Below, piece by piece: positions 47,500 to 55,015 of a DNA stretch of 64,000 bases. Positions within the stretch are counted from its first letter, which is position 1, and each line of letters begins with the position of its first letter. The translations under genes and the position numbers were made by a program. Under the pieces are notes generated by a model, which searched no databases, had not been told where the DNA came from, and was given only the letters and a program-made list of their open reading frames with translations. This DNA is from Xenorhabdus sp. BG5 (GTDB lineage: Bacteria > Pseudomonadota > Gammaproteobacteria > Enterobacterales > Enterobacteriaceae): assembly GCF_015163665.1 (NCBI RefSeq), contig NZ_JADEUG010000015.1, positions 1 to 64,000 of the forward strand, given 5' to 3'.

Positions 47500-49929
47500 T
47501 TATAGAGTGGACTCAAAATCTTTTCGATCAGGCACGGAGGGTAGCCACTCTTCCGCTTCTTCTGATAATTCAACAGCATAACTATAGCCTCTCTTGGTTC
47601 GCACTTTCTGATAATCCTTGCGGTATTCCAGCATAATCTTTGGTATCGACTCGCCAAATTTGGTCAGTGTGAGCGGACGTTCAAAACCGTGCGCCTCCAT
47701 AAAAGAAAGATAAGCATGATACAGGTACAACCTCGGTACACGTGGGCTAATATTTTTATTTCCCATCTTCATCCCGGCAGAATCAGTTACGGGCATCAGA
47801 TAATCACAAAAGCGATATAGAGGATCTGAACTGCTTTTCACTGTTAATGCCTCGCTGGAGTCGCGTTGCGCCTGTAGCAGTTTTTTGGCCTTATTCTGGT
47901 CGGCAAATTCCGTTAATAAATGCCGGATAATCACAGGCAGTTCCTGGCTGATTTTCTCCGGCAAGTGTGGATCTTTCTCTGACTCTTTGACCGGAATGTT
48001 AAATGGGAATATCACCCGCCGCCGTGCTATGCCGCCATTACGTTCGGTAAAGCTCATCGGTTCATTATTGGTGGCTAATACCACGGCTTTAATAATGGTT
48101 GAGAACTGTTTCTCATATTTTCCGTCAACTTCGATCAGATCGCCGCCTGTAATTGCCTTAATGCCTGCCCCCTCACCGACATATTTGACCTGATCGGGCA
48201 ATGTAATCAGGCTTTTCCCGACAAACTGATAGCGGCCTCTCGCCTCATCTAACGCCTTCATATTGCCACTGGCGGTATTATGTTCTCCCGCTAATAACGT
48301 GGCGATATAAGTAAATACACTTTTACCGCTGCCACCTTCCCCCGTGACTTCAATAAATAACTGCCAGTCGTAACGGTTAGCCAGAATCATAAATAGTGCG
48401 GCTTTAATGCGATTCATCTTGTCTTCATTATTTCCTGCCGCATGGGATAACCAGCGATAAAAGACAGGAGCATGATCTGACAGATTTTCACCAACAGCAG
48501 GCGAAGTGAAAGCAATCCCGTTATGATTGATTAGCCAGTTTTCCGGCTGGTGCGGGGTAAATTGTTGTGTTGATAAATTATACACACCATTACTAAACCC
48601 AATTACGTTCTGCCGTTGATTACCAATGACAGGAATTTGTAGTTTCATCGCACTGATTGCGTTATTGATTCCGTTCGGGCTGTAAGGGGTTTCATACTGG
48701 TCGAAAATTGCCACCATTGCGCGACATAATTCGCTATCTGGCACGGTCTGCCATATCGCGCCGTTATAGCGGTAAACAATTTCGCTTTCAGGGTTAACCG
48801 CCACCTTGCCGTAACGTTCCACCAACAGCGCCCCGCATTGACTAGCTGCCATTTGTGCCAGATTGTTACTGACCTTTTTAAGCTTTATTTCGTGGGTCAC
48901 TGCTTCTTCTATTGCCTGCATAGGTGCTTTTCCTCCGATTTGGTATAACCCGTTATTAAATGCCTGCTTTGCTGCCTCGATGCCGTGGCGCTGGCGATAA
49001 TCATCCCAATCAGCTTTCAATGCCGTAGGCGGTAGTGTTATCCAGCCGTTAATCGCTATAGCGGTCTTTTCTGCCGCTATCTTGCCGACATTCTTTTTTA
49101 GCCTGCCGTTCTTGTCGCGTTCCTCCGATTTATGCCAGTCATTATCGGCGGCAATGATGATTTTCGCGTCTGGCCACTGTTCTCTCACCAGCCCGGCAAC
49201 TGTGGATAAGTTGCTTTCATCAATGGCTGCCAGCACGACGCCTTTATATAACTGACTGACCGTTAAAGCGGTGGCGTAACCTTCGGTGATGATGAAAGTG
49301 TCTGGTGTTCCGGTAATCTCAGATATCGGGATAAAACTGCCTTTTTTCTGCGTACCGGTAACAAGGCGTTTTTCGCCATTTGGTTTGATAATCTGCGCGC
49401 CCGTGGTTGTGTCATCCAGTGTTTGAGTCACCAGCAATAACGAACCATCTTTCAATAACCGCTGATTGGGGCATTTCAGCCCCTTTTTCACCAGATATTG
49501 AGATTCACCCATAACAGCGCTGGCAACCAACGCCGCGATGCGTTCTGCAATGGGTTTCACTGTTCGGAACTGCTCTTTGATGGATTTGGGTTCCGGCAAA
49601 GGCATTGCCAACACATTAGAAACCAGCTTAGCCGCTGCAAAGACGGTAATTCCCTTGGTTCTCGCCACCAAATCCAACCCGTCACCGTGGCTCGGCTCAT
49701 CACACTGGCGACAATGCCAGTCTCCATTGTGGTTATCATCAATAAAATGAAAGCGATCAGTACCTCCGCATATTGGGCAAGCGCCATGCTTGCCTTTTGC
49801 CGGAACATCAACACCACAGGCAGGTAACAGGCTTTGCCAGTGATGGGTGGAAGATTTCTTCACCGCATGGATAACGTCTATCGGGCGGACTTTTTGGTTG
49901 TTATTTCCCTGTGAAGCGCGTTGGCTCAT
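47500..49929 (-). CDS. P4 alpha-like primase-helicase
   Basis: An 809-residue replication protein. An N-terminal zinc ribbon (CPIC 51-54, CRQC 73-76) is followed by a Toprim-like primase core (FIITEGYATA ~212-221, IIIAADND ~257-264) and an SF3/D5-type helicase with Walker A GEGGSGKS (530-537). The combination is that of phage P4 alpha, which primes, unwinds and recognises the origin. It is encoded 4 bp downstream of a small helical gene and upstream of the candidate origin, and it supports autonomous replication of the excised island. Confidence 0.9.
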   Translation of the reverse strand: MSQRASQGNNNQKVRPIDVIHAVKKSSTHHWQSLLPACGVDVPAKGKHGACPICGGTDRFHFIDDNHNGDWHCRQCDEPSHGDGLDLVARTKGITVFAAAKLVSNVLAMPLPEPKSIKEQFRTVKPIAERIAALVASAVMGESQYLVKKGLKCPNQRLLKDGSLLLVTQTLDDTTTGAQIIKPNGEKRLVTGTQKKGSFIPISEITGTPDTFIITEGYATALTVSQLYKGVVLAAIDESNLSTVAGLVREQWPDAKIIIAADNDWHKSEERDKNGRLKKNVGKIAAEKTAIAINGWITLPPTALKADWDDYRQRHGIEAAKQAFNNGLYQIGGKAPMQAIEEAVTHEIKLKKVSNNLAQMAASQCGALLVERYGKVAVNPESEIVYRYNGAIWQTVPDSELCRAMVAIFDQYETPYSPNGINNAISAMKLQIPVIGNQRQNVIGFSNGVYNLSTQQFTPHQPENWLINHNGIAFTSPAVGENLSDHAPVFYRWLSHAAGNNEDKMNRIKAALFMILANRYDWQLFIEVTGEGGSGKSVFTYIATLLAGEHNTASGNMKALDEARGRYQFVGKSLITLPDQVKYVGEGAGIKAITGGDLIEVDGKYEKQFSTIIKAVVLATNNEPMSFTERNGGIARRRVIFPFNIPVKESEKDPHLPEKISQELPVIIRHLLTEFADQNKAKKLLQAQRDSSEALTVKSSSDPLYRFCDYLMPVTDSAGMKMGNKNISPRVPRLYLYHAYLSFMEAHGFERPLTLTKFGESIPKIMLEYRKDYQKVRTKRGYSYAVELSEEAEEWLPSVPDRKDFESTL

Positions 49930-49932
49930 GAT

Positions 49933-50334
49933 TCACTCTCCATAAACCGCTGCATAAAGCACATGGTAGACTTCCTGATTGCTATCACAGGCCAGTGAAA
50001 GCAAATCATGTAGCTCTTCCGAACAATGATGGCTGGTCTGGTCAAGAATGACTTCAAATAAAGACGTGCCCAGTCCCGCACGATACATCGCCTGATCTAA
50101 TGAAACGGATTGCCTGTGCACCACGTAATTTAACAATTTATTGACGAGTGGCTGCGGGGCATGTTTCAACAGCGCGTGGTGCACCTCCTGATTGATATCT
50201 CGCGCCAGTGCAATCAAATTATTTATGTCAATTGAGCATTCATCCTTCGATTTTTCGAGAATAAATTTAAATAAAGAAGTTGCCTGATTGGCACGATATA
50301 ACGCCTGTTTTAGTGAGGTAGGTTTATTATTCAT
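49933..50334 (-). CDS. Small helical protein with a tandem internal duplication
   Basis: A 133-residue protein made of two similar ~50-residue units: SLKQALYRANQATSLFKFIL...NLIALARDINQEVHHALL and SLDQAMYRAGLGTSLFEVIL...DLLSLACDSNQEVYHVLY. Each looks like three helices. No family recognised. It overlaps the upstream small gene by 8 bp and the primase gene follows after 3 bp, so it belongs to the replication operon and may regulate or partner the primase. Confidence 0.65.
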   Translation of the reverse strand: MNNKPTSLKQALYRANQATSLFKFILEKSKDECSIDINNLIALARDINQEVHHALLKHAPQPLVNKLLNYVVHRQSVSLDQAMYRAGLGTSLFEVILDQTSHHCSEELHDLLSLACDSNQEVYHVLYAAVYGE

Positions 50335-50452
50335 GGTATGCCTCCTGACGAGATACTAAGATCAGAGAGGGCATACCAGCTAGCCGCTGAGTACCAGATG
50401 CAATTAGGAATGTAAATTTTAGGCGAGTTTGGTTAGACTGAGTGTCAGCCAT
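50327..50452 (-). CDS. Short Ash/Icd-like protein
   Basis: A 41-residue product from ATG 50452 with TTGGAG upstream; stop TAA at 50327. The sequence (LKFTFLIASGTQRLAGMPS) and the open leader before it (CANTIEAFNHNIIGANAM in the same frame) closely recall the Ash/Icd-like ('host cell division inhibitor Icd-like') proteins of P1/P4-type elements, from memory. The C-terminus overlaps the next start, so the genes are coupled. The same frame is open further upstream to 50965, but that part is antisense to the YnfO-like gene. Confidence 0.5.
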   Translation of the reverse strand: MADTQSNQTRLKFTFLIASGTQRLAGMPSLILVSRQEAYHE

Positions 50453-50480
50453 AGCATTAGCTCCAATAATGTTGTGGTTA

Positions 50481-50515
50481 AACGCCTCGATAGTGTTCGC
50501 GCACTTCGGGGCGTT
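50481..50515 (-). ncRNA. Candidate structured leader / C4-like RNA
   Basis: On the minus strand AACGCC (50515-50510) pairs with GGCGTT (50486-50481), with inner pairs CGA/TCG and GTG/CAC stacked within. It lies 30 bases upstream of the Ash-like start. P1, P7 and P4 carry small antisense RNAs (C4/CI) in equivalent leaders controlling the replication operon. No comparison to that family could be run, so this is a structural guess. Confidence 0.35.
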
Positions 50516-50541
50516 GCTGTTTTTACAATTTACACTCAATG

Positions 50542-50655
50542 AGGTGTTTAGCACCAAATAAATCAAGTGACAGACACCATACATTAAGGTGATATGCACT
50601 TCAATAGTTTTTTCATGTATACTGCTAAGCACCAATTCAAACGGAGTGTTTAGCA
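50542..50655. promoter_or_regulatory. Three operator-like repeats in a divergent control region
   Basis: GGTGTTTAGCACC (50542-50554), the inverted TGCTAAGCACC (50623-50633) and GTGTTTAGCA (50646-50655) share one motif, GTGYTTAGCA. The third copy runs into the ATG of the YnfO-like gene. Their spread between divergent transcripts suggests one regulator controls both the replication operon and the rightward gene. Confidence 0.6.
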
Positions 50656-50987
50656 TGTCAACAGGTAGTATTAATAATAAATCGGTGCAATTAGCTTCTC
50701 GTGTTCCGCATGAAGTTGCTGAATTGCTTGATGCAACGAGAAAAGAGGGTGAAAGTGTTGGAAAATTTATTGTAACAGCTATAAAAAATGAAGCCGATCG
50801 TCGGCAATATAAAAAAAGTGATGAAAACCATCTTTTATCTGATTTAGATGACACCCTAAAAGCACTCAAACAAATTGAAAGCATCGGAATAAAAATTGGT
50901 TCTGATTTGCAAACTCTCGTTACTACAGCTCGCAATAATATTGAATGCCGCCAGCGCAAAGCCAAAGCATCATCTGAGCAAAAATAA
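50655..50987 (+). CDS. YlcI/YnfO-family prophage protein
   Basis: A 110-residue protein. The first ~50 residues (NNKSVQLASRVPHEVAELLD, EGESVGKFIVTAIKNEADRR) match the YlcI/YnfO family of small prophage proteins, which resemble ribbon-helix-helix DNA binders. A lysine-rich tail follows a short coiled stretch. ATG 50655 is preferred because it has GGAG upstream and the family starts there; the frame is open from 50589. It diverges from the replication operon and has its own terminator, so it is a good candidate for the regulator binding the three repeats. Confidence 0.7.
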   Translation: MSTGSINNKSVQLASRVPHEVAELLDATRKEGESVGKFIVTAIKNEADRRQYKKSDENHLLSDLDDTLKALKQIESIGIKIGSDLQTLVTTARNNIECRQRKAKASSEQK

Positions 50988-50992
50988 TAATT

Positions 50993-51018
50993 AACCCTCT
51001 TAATGAGGGTTGTTTTTC
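50993..51018 (+). terminator. Rho-independent terminator of the YnfO-like gene
   Basis: AACCCTC-TTAAT-GAGGGTT followed by GTTTTTC, starting 6 bp after the stop codon. Confidence 0.85.
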
Positions 51019-51104
51019 GTCTTTATTCTCAAAAGTAAAGTTGTTTTTAAAATTAGCTTTACCGCTGCCAATTAAGAAAGTTAATTTTTTCATAATGTGA
51101 TTCT

Positions 51105-51389
51105 TTAATTGATCGGTTTACGGCTATACGGATTATTTACATTGTCTACTGTTGGCGGATTACGCACCCACCATAAAACATCACTTAATAACCATGAAAC
51201 GGAATTACGGCCTAATGGAACACGCTTAGGAAATTTTCCTTCTTCCTCTAATACCCAGCGACGAGAACGCGATAAACTGGAAAGGTGTTCACATTCTTTC
51301 TCTCTGATCCTGCGATCATATTTCTCACCATATTCATTTAATATTGATTGTCGTTCTTGTGGTGTCGGTGATGTGAATTTTATTACCAT
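51105..51389 (-). CDS. AlpA-like regulator, second copy
   Basis: A 94-residue protein. REKECEHLSSLSRSRRWVLEEEGKFPKRVPLG matches (in parts) the MerR-like helix-turn-helix of AlpA, followed by the WLLSDVLWWV segment. It is paralogous to 51454-51678. A strong terminator separates the two genes, leaving only ~20 bp before this start, so expression may depend on readthrough or a promoter inside the upstream gene. AlpA proteins activate excision in P4-like elements and control PICI induction. Confidence 0.75.
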   Translation of the reverse strand: MVIKFTSPTPQERQSILNEYGEKYDRRIREKECEHLSSLSRSRRWVLEEEGKFPKRVPLGRNSVSWLLSDVLWWVRNPPTVDNVNNPYSRKPIN

Positions 51390-51410
51390 ATTTCTCTATT
51401 CCCAAAAATA

Positions 51411-51431
51411 AAAAACCCCGATGAACGGGGC
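51411..51431 (-). terminator. Terminator between the two AlpA-like genes
   Basis: Minus strand GCCCCG-TTCAT-CGGGG followed by six T residues (stem 51416-51431), a textbook intrinsic terminator downstream of the first AlpA-like gene. Confidence 0.85.
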
Positions 51432-51453
51432 TATTATTAAATTCATGTTAATT

Positions 51454-51678
51454 TTATTCAGACTTCCAAGTGCCTTTTATCCAGTCCTGAATCTCAGATA
51501 ATCGATAAACTTTGGTTTGTGGTCCTATTGTTATTTTTAAAGGGAATTGACCGTCTTTTTCGAGTAAAGATCTGTGTCTTCTTCCTAATGAAGTTAACCA
51601 CTCACATTCTTCTTCTCTAATTAACCTATCAAGTCCATCTAAACCCTCCAATTCTTCACGAGTTAATATGTGTATCAT
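51454..51678 (-). CDS. AlpA-family excision/activation regulator
   Basis: A 74-residue MerR-like helix-turn-helix protein: LIREEECEWLTSLGRRHRS, GQFPLKITIG, then VYRLSEIQDWIKG, the AlpA pattern. In P4-type elements AlpA acts as an excisionase or transcriptional activator of int, and PICI AlpA activates island genes. Its start overlaps the integrase 3' end by 23 bp, which supports co-regulation. Confidence 0.85.
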   Translation of the reverse strand: MIHILTREELEGLDGLDRLIREEECEWLTSLGRRHRSLLEKDGQFPLKITIGPQTKVYRLSEIQDWIKGTWKSE

Positions 51679-52897
51679 TTTCTATAGCCTCCGATTCCTT
51701 AATTAAAGAATCTAAATAATTAACCCACCAGTAGAGCGCATTTCTTTTTTGTTCAATATACTGACTTCGGTTATATATTCCAGCGACGCCATTTAACGAA
51801 TGGCCTAATAATTGTTCAACAACATTATGCTCAAATCCGTGATCACTGAGCGAGGTAGCAAATACTCTTCGTATATCGTGTGCCGTCCACTTCTCTTTAT
51901 GATTTAATCTTTTCCATATCTTCGCAATAGTTACACTAGCTGTACATTGCTTCATATCAAAACCAATAACATGTTCTCGATTTTTTGTTGCTTTATTTAA
52001 TAACAAAAGCCAACTTTTAAAATTACTCGGAATTGGCCTGATTATTTCCCTGCCATTTTTACTGTGCTCTGGTGGCACTCGCCATATATCATTCAAAAAA
52101 TCCCATTCATTCCATTTTGAAAGTCGTATTTCGGAAAGCCTACAACCAAAAACAATTAAAAACCTAAGAATAATTCTGTTTTCGTGTGACATAATATGAT
52201 TGTCATATTCTTTATTCACATGACGCCATACTTCTCTTAATTCATCATTTGTTAACACTCTGTCTCTCCTATTTGCTTTTTCACCAACATCACCAACATC
52301 ACCAATATCTAAATCATCTATTTCATGATTAATTGCATATTTTCTTACTCGACAAAACTTCAATGCCTGTTGTGATATTTTTAAAAGTGCTCCCGATTGT
52401 ACTGGTGCCTTTCTTTTAATTTTATCAAAGCACCTAATCCACATTGATAATGTGCATTCCTTTAATGGAATATGTCCTATCTCAGAATAAATATGCTTGG
52501 AAAAACAACCTCTAATATGATCTACTGCTTTTCGTTTATTGATAGCGTAATTATTAATCCAATACTCTATTGCCTCTTTTACCGTGACAGGTTTTAAAGA
52601 GTCCTCTTTTGTTATTTTTATTTGTATTCTTGGATCTTTTCCTTCGGCTAACCATACCCGGCATTCATCTCTCCGTTCCCTTGCTGCCTTAAGGCTCAAA
52701 TCTGGGTATTTACCCAACGTCAGCCATATAGGAGCACTTTCACGCCCATAAAGGCGGTAGAAAAAAACAAAGCTGATTGTACCCTGCTTACTTACCCTGA
52801 TTGATAACCCGTTCCCATCCGCTATCGTCTGCTGTTTTTCAACTGGTTTACCGTATAAGGATTTGAGTTTTTTATCACTGAGCTTGTTTACAGCCAT
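51656..52897 (-). CDS. int: P4-type tyrosine integrase
   Basis: A 413-residue integrase. The N-terminal DUF4102-type arm-binding domain includes KLSDKKLKSL and LGKYPDLSLKAARERRDE. The catalytic residues are Arg253 (GCRLSEIRLS), His340 and Arg343 (TAHDIRR), His366 (LLGHS) and Tyr375 (IYNRSQY). A short GDVGDVG repeat lies near residue 200. The start is 22 bp from the 18-bp attR candidate, the usual layout for P4-like islands. Confidence 0.93.
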   Translation of the reverse strand: MAVNKLSDKKLKSLYGKPVEKQQTIADGNGLSIRVSKQGTISFVFFYRLYGRESAPIWLTLGKYPDLSLKAARERRDECRVWLAEGKDPRIQIKITKEDSLKPVTVKEAIEYWINNYAINKRKAVDHIRGCFSKHIYSEIGHIPLKECTLSMWIRCFDKIKRKAPVQSGALLKISQQALKFCRVRKYAINHEIDDLDIGDVGDVGEKANRRDRVLTNDELREVWRHVNKEYDNHIMSHENRIILRFLIVFGCRLSEIRLSKWNEWDFLNDIWRVPPEHSKNGREIIRPIPSNFKSWLLLLNKATKNREHVIGFDMKQCTASVTIAKIWKRLNHKEKWTAHDIRRVFATSLSDHGFEHNVVEQLLGHSLNGVAGIYNRSQYIEQKRNALYWWVNYLDSLIKESEAIENDTHINS

Positions 52898-52918
52898 TTA
52901 GCGAACCTTTTTCTATTT

Positions 52919-52936
52919 TGCAATACACATTGCAAT
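52919..52936. repeat. Candidate attR core, 18-bp direct repeat
   Basis: Exact copy of 36611-36628, immediately upstream of int. It is not part of a tRNA gene, so the site would be an intergenic or gene-5'-end target. The next gene on the far side is the AraC-type regulator, which has no start codon before 53066. Confidence 0.65.
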
Positions 52937-53065
52937 ACGCAGGGTGGTGTAACAACCCGCAAACACCAAAACGGATGAAAACACCAAACATCAATTTATT
53001 CTTATTTTTCATTTAATTACAAACAACACGAGTACATGTAACCCCATATCAGTTACAGAGTTTAT

Positions 53066-53893
53066 ATGCTTGGTGAACATATTGATACACATATGGATGG
53101 CGAAAGCTTGAGTAACATTGCAGCTTGTTCTAAATATCACTTTCACAGATTGTTTTCTGCAACTTATGGTATCGGTGTTGCTGCATATATCAGGCAAATT
53201 CGATTGAAAAGAGCTATTTTTGAATTAGCGTATAACGATAATTCAGTAATAGATATTGCTCTTGCATGTGGATATGAAAGTCCTGAAGCATTCTCCAGAG
53301 CGTTCAAAAGTTCGGTTGGTCAAAGTCCTATTGAATTCAGAAAAAAACCTGATTGGTCTGTCTGGCACAGACACTACCAAATCATAAATAATATCAGGAC
53401 TAAAATGATGAGTGAGAAATTATCTCCTGTTGAAGTAAAAATTGTCAATTTTCCAGAAACCACTGTGGCAGTTATGGAACACAAAGGTTCGCCATCCAAT
53501 ATTGGCAATACAATCAGAGAGTTCAAAGAGTGGAGAATCAATAATAAATTATCCCCAGAACGTCACCGAACTTTTAATTTTGTTTATGCAGATCCCGCAA
53601 ACATTGACCCGCAAGAGTATCAGTTTGATTTGTGTGTAGAGATCTCGCCAAAGTTTGAGGTTAAGAATGCAAAAGTTGCATTAAAAACAATCAAATCAGG
53701 AAAATGTGCTTATATTAGATACACGGGTTCAGATGAGGGAATAACTCCCATAGTCAATTATTTGTATACAAATTGGTTAGCGGAACATAATCAAGAAGTT
53801 CGGGATTTCCCGCTCTTTTTTGAACGAGTAAAGTTGTTCCCAGCTGTGACCGAAGCCGAGGCTGTCACTGATATTTACTTGCCTCTGGTGTAA
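53066..53893 (+). CDS. AraC-family regulator with GyrI-like effector domain
   Basis: 275 residues from ATG 53066. The N-terminal double helix-turn-helix has LSNIAACSKYHFHRLFSATY and VIDIALACGYESPEAFSRAF. Residues ~120-275 form a GyrI/SbmC-like ligand-binding domain (VEVKIVNFPETTVAVMEHKG). The first DNA-binding helix seems to extend upstream of the ATG (open codons read SYRVYM), so the real 5' end may be disturbed by the island junction 130 bp away, or a non-ATG start is used. Ligand unknown; relatives respond to hydrophobic drugs. Confidence 0.75.
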   Translation: MLGEHIDTHMDGESLSNIAACSKYHFHRLFSATYGIGVAAYIRQIRLKRAIFELAYNDNSVIDIALACGYESPEAFSRAFKSSVGQSPIEFRKKPDWSVWHRHYQIINNIRTKMMSEKLSPVEVKIVNFPETTVAVMEHKGSPSNIGNTIREFKEWRINNKLSPERHRTFNFVYADPANIDPQEYQFDLCVEISPKFEVKNAKVALKTIKSGKCAYIRYTGSDEGITPIVNYLYTNWLAEHNQEVRDFPLFFERVKLFPAVTEAEAVTDIYLPLV

Positions 53894-53949
53894 AACACCT
53901 TGCCGGTTATTGCTACGTTAGCTTGTAATATAATGGCGTGATGATAGTT

Positions 53950-53987
53950 CCAGTCTCTTAATCAGACATCTTCGATTAAGAGACTGG
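53950..53987. terminator. Perfect 14-bp hairpin after the AraC-type gene
   Basis: CCAGTCTCTTAATC (53950-53963) pairs without mismatch with GATTAAGAGACTGG (53974-53987), loop of 10. No T-run follows, so it may be a transcript-end stabiliser or protein-binding palindrome and not an intrinsic terminator. Confidence 0.5.
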
Positions 53988-54409
53988 CGACTATAATTAT
54001 AGTTCAAAAAACGAACTAACATTGCCCTGGTGTGGGCGAGTAATATTTTAATTCAAAATAATGAAAATAATTTGTCCGCACAGAAGGAGAAGTGTCTCCC
54101 TAATCTAACGTCCAGACAAAATATAAATTTTATCTTATGTTTTGATAATGAAATTAATACACCAGACAAATATCAAAATCAACATATAAAAACACAAATG
54201 TTGATTTTGATGATGGATAAATGTGTCATTATTTAATGATGAATAAACAAAAAAACAAATAAATAAAATTAACTCGTTGATATTATTAAATATTATTTAA
54301 ACCGCGATACCTCTGTTGTCAACAGCAAGACAAAAATCAAGAATATTATTTACCTTATGTATAGCATGGTTATTAACCGCTAAGTTGTATAAATATTCAT
54401 ATGATACAT
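53988..54409. other. AT-rich intergenic region, nothing recognised
   Basis: About 420 bp between the AraC-type gene and the XRE regulator. A 68-codon rightward frame (54030-54236) lacks a ribosome site and family features. No repeat or RNA gene is seen. Confidence 0.4.
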
Positions 54410-55015
54410 CTATGTGATAAGGAAGTTTTCTCCATATCCGAACCTTTCTTCCATTATGTCTCCAATGACTATCCAATTATCCAAACTCTCTTTATTCGAT
54501 TCTTTGATATGAAACTGCTGCTGTTTTGGATCGAAACATAGTTTTGGATTGTTACTCTGGTAATTACCTCTCCTGATTATTAATAAATCCCCTGAATTAT
54601 GTTTACCTGATAAATCATCCTCAAGTAAAACGGCAACAACATTAGGCCCAGTGCCAAAATAATAGGTCAGCTGCCTTCCAACAAGCAGGGTACCTATCTT
54701 ACCGTCCAGAAATTCGGAAGTAACACATTCAGATTGCATAAATAATGGAACAGCACAGGGATTCATATTTCCCTCATAAGAAATGCTCCTATCCAAACGC
54801 TCTTTTTCTGCGATATCAGTTGATTCTATTTCACTATATGATACGCCAAAGAAATTGGAGATTTTCTGTATTGTGGAAGAGTGAACGTTTTGCACTCTAT
54901 CTTCTAAGATATTATAAATAGTTGTACGATTAAGGCCTGTTTTCTGACAGAGCGATACTCTTGTTTCCCCTCTGGAATCGAGTAAATATTGCAAGTTTTT
55001 TCTCAGGTGTTCCAT
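54410..55015 (-). CDS. XRE-type regulator with S24/LexA-like C-terminal half
   Basis: 201 residues from ATG 55015; two extra residue groups upstream (MYKKQK) are possible. Residues ~1-65 form an XRE helix-turn-helix (LCQKTGLNRTTIYNILEDR). The C-terminal half (VVAVLLEDDLSGKHNSGDLLIIRRGNY, quoted in parts) resembles the beta-rich LexA/CI peptidase fold, but the catalytic Ser-Lys pair is not obvious, so autocleavage cannot be claimed. It is divergent from the PAS4-LuxR gene with ~400 bp between them. It lies outside the island repeats, so it is not clearly the island repressor. Confidence 0.65.
   Translation of the reverse strand: MEHLRKNLQYLLDSRGETRVSLCQKTGLNRTTIYNILEDRVQNVHSSTIQKISNFFGVSYSEIESTDIAEKERLDRSISYEGNMNPCAVPLFMQSECVTSEFLDGKIGTLLVGRQLTYYFGTGPNVVAVLLEDDLSGKHNSGDLLIIRRGNYQSNNPKLCFDPKQQQFHIKESNKESLDNWIVIGDIMEERFGYGENFLIT

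Larger units (their letters stand above)
36611..52936. mobile_element. Integrated phage satellite, probable capsid-forming PICI (~16.3 kb)
   Basis: From right to left: P4-type integrase, two AlpA-like regulators, a divergent YlcI/YnfO-like gene, P4 alpha-like primase-helicase, an hcp-effector-lipoprotein cassette, then the HK97-type block of capsid, protease, portal, two connectors, HNH, TerS and TerL, a Ner-like regulator, and a membrane protein at the left end. Tail, baseplate, holin, endolysin and CI/Cro-type lysogeny genes are absent. Capsid-forming PICIs, described in Enterobacteria and Gram-positives, have this content: they make their own capsids and terminase and take helper tails. 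A prophage that lost tail and lysis genes is the alternative, but the compact gapless gene order and the P4-like int-alpA-primase set favour a satellite. Confidence 0.75.

Noticed and set aside
50327-50965. A 212-codon leftward open frame
   Set aside because: Its upstream two thirds are antisense to the better-supported YnfO-like gene and lack a start signal; only the last 41 codons, with their own ribosome site, are kept.
36611-52936. A complete HK97-like prophage
   Set aside because: No tail, tape-measure, holin, endolysin or CI/Cro genes are present, and the replication and integration genes are P4/satellite-like.
52919-53060. A tRNA gene as the integration target
   Set aside because: No cloverleaf, anticodon arm or CCA-type 3' end can be read around the repeat.
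54030-54236. A 68-codon rightward frame
   Set aside because: Low-complexity AT-rich composition, no ribosome site, no recognisable domain.
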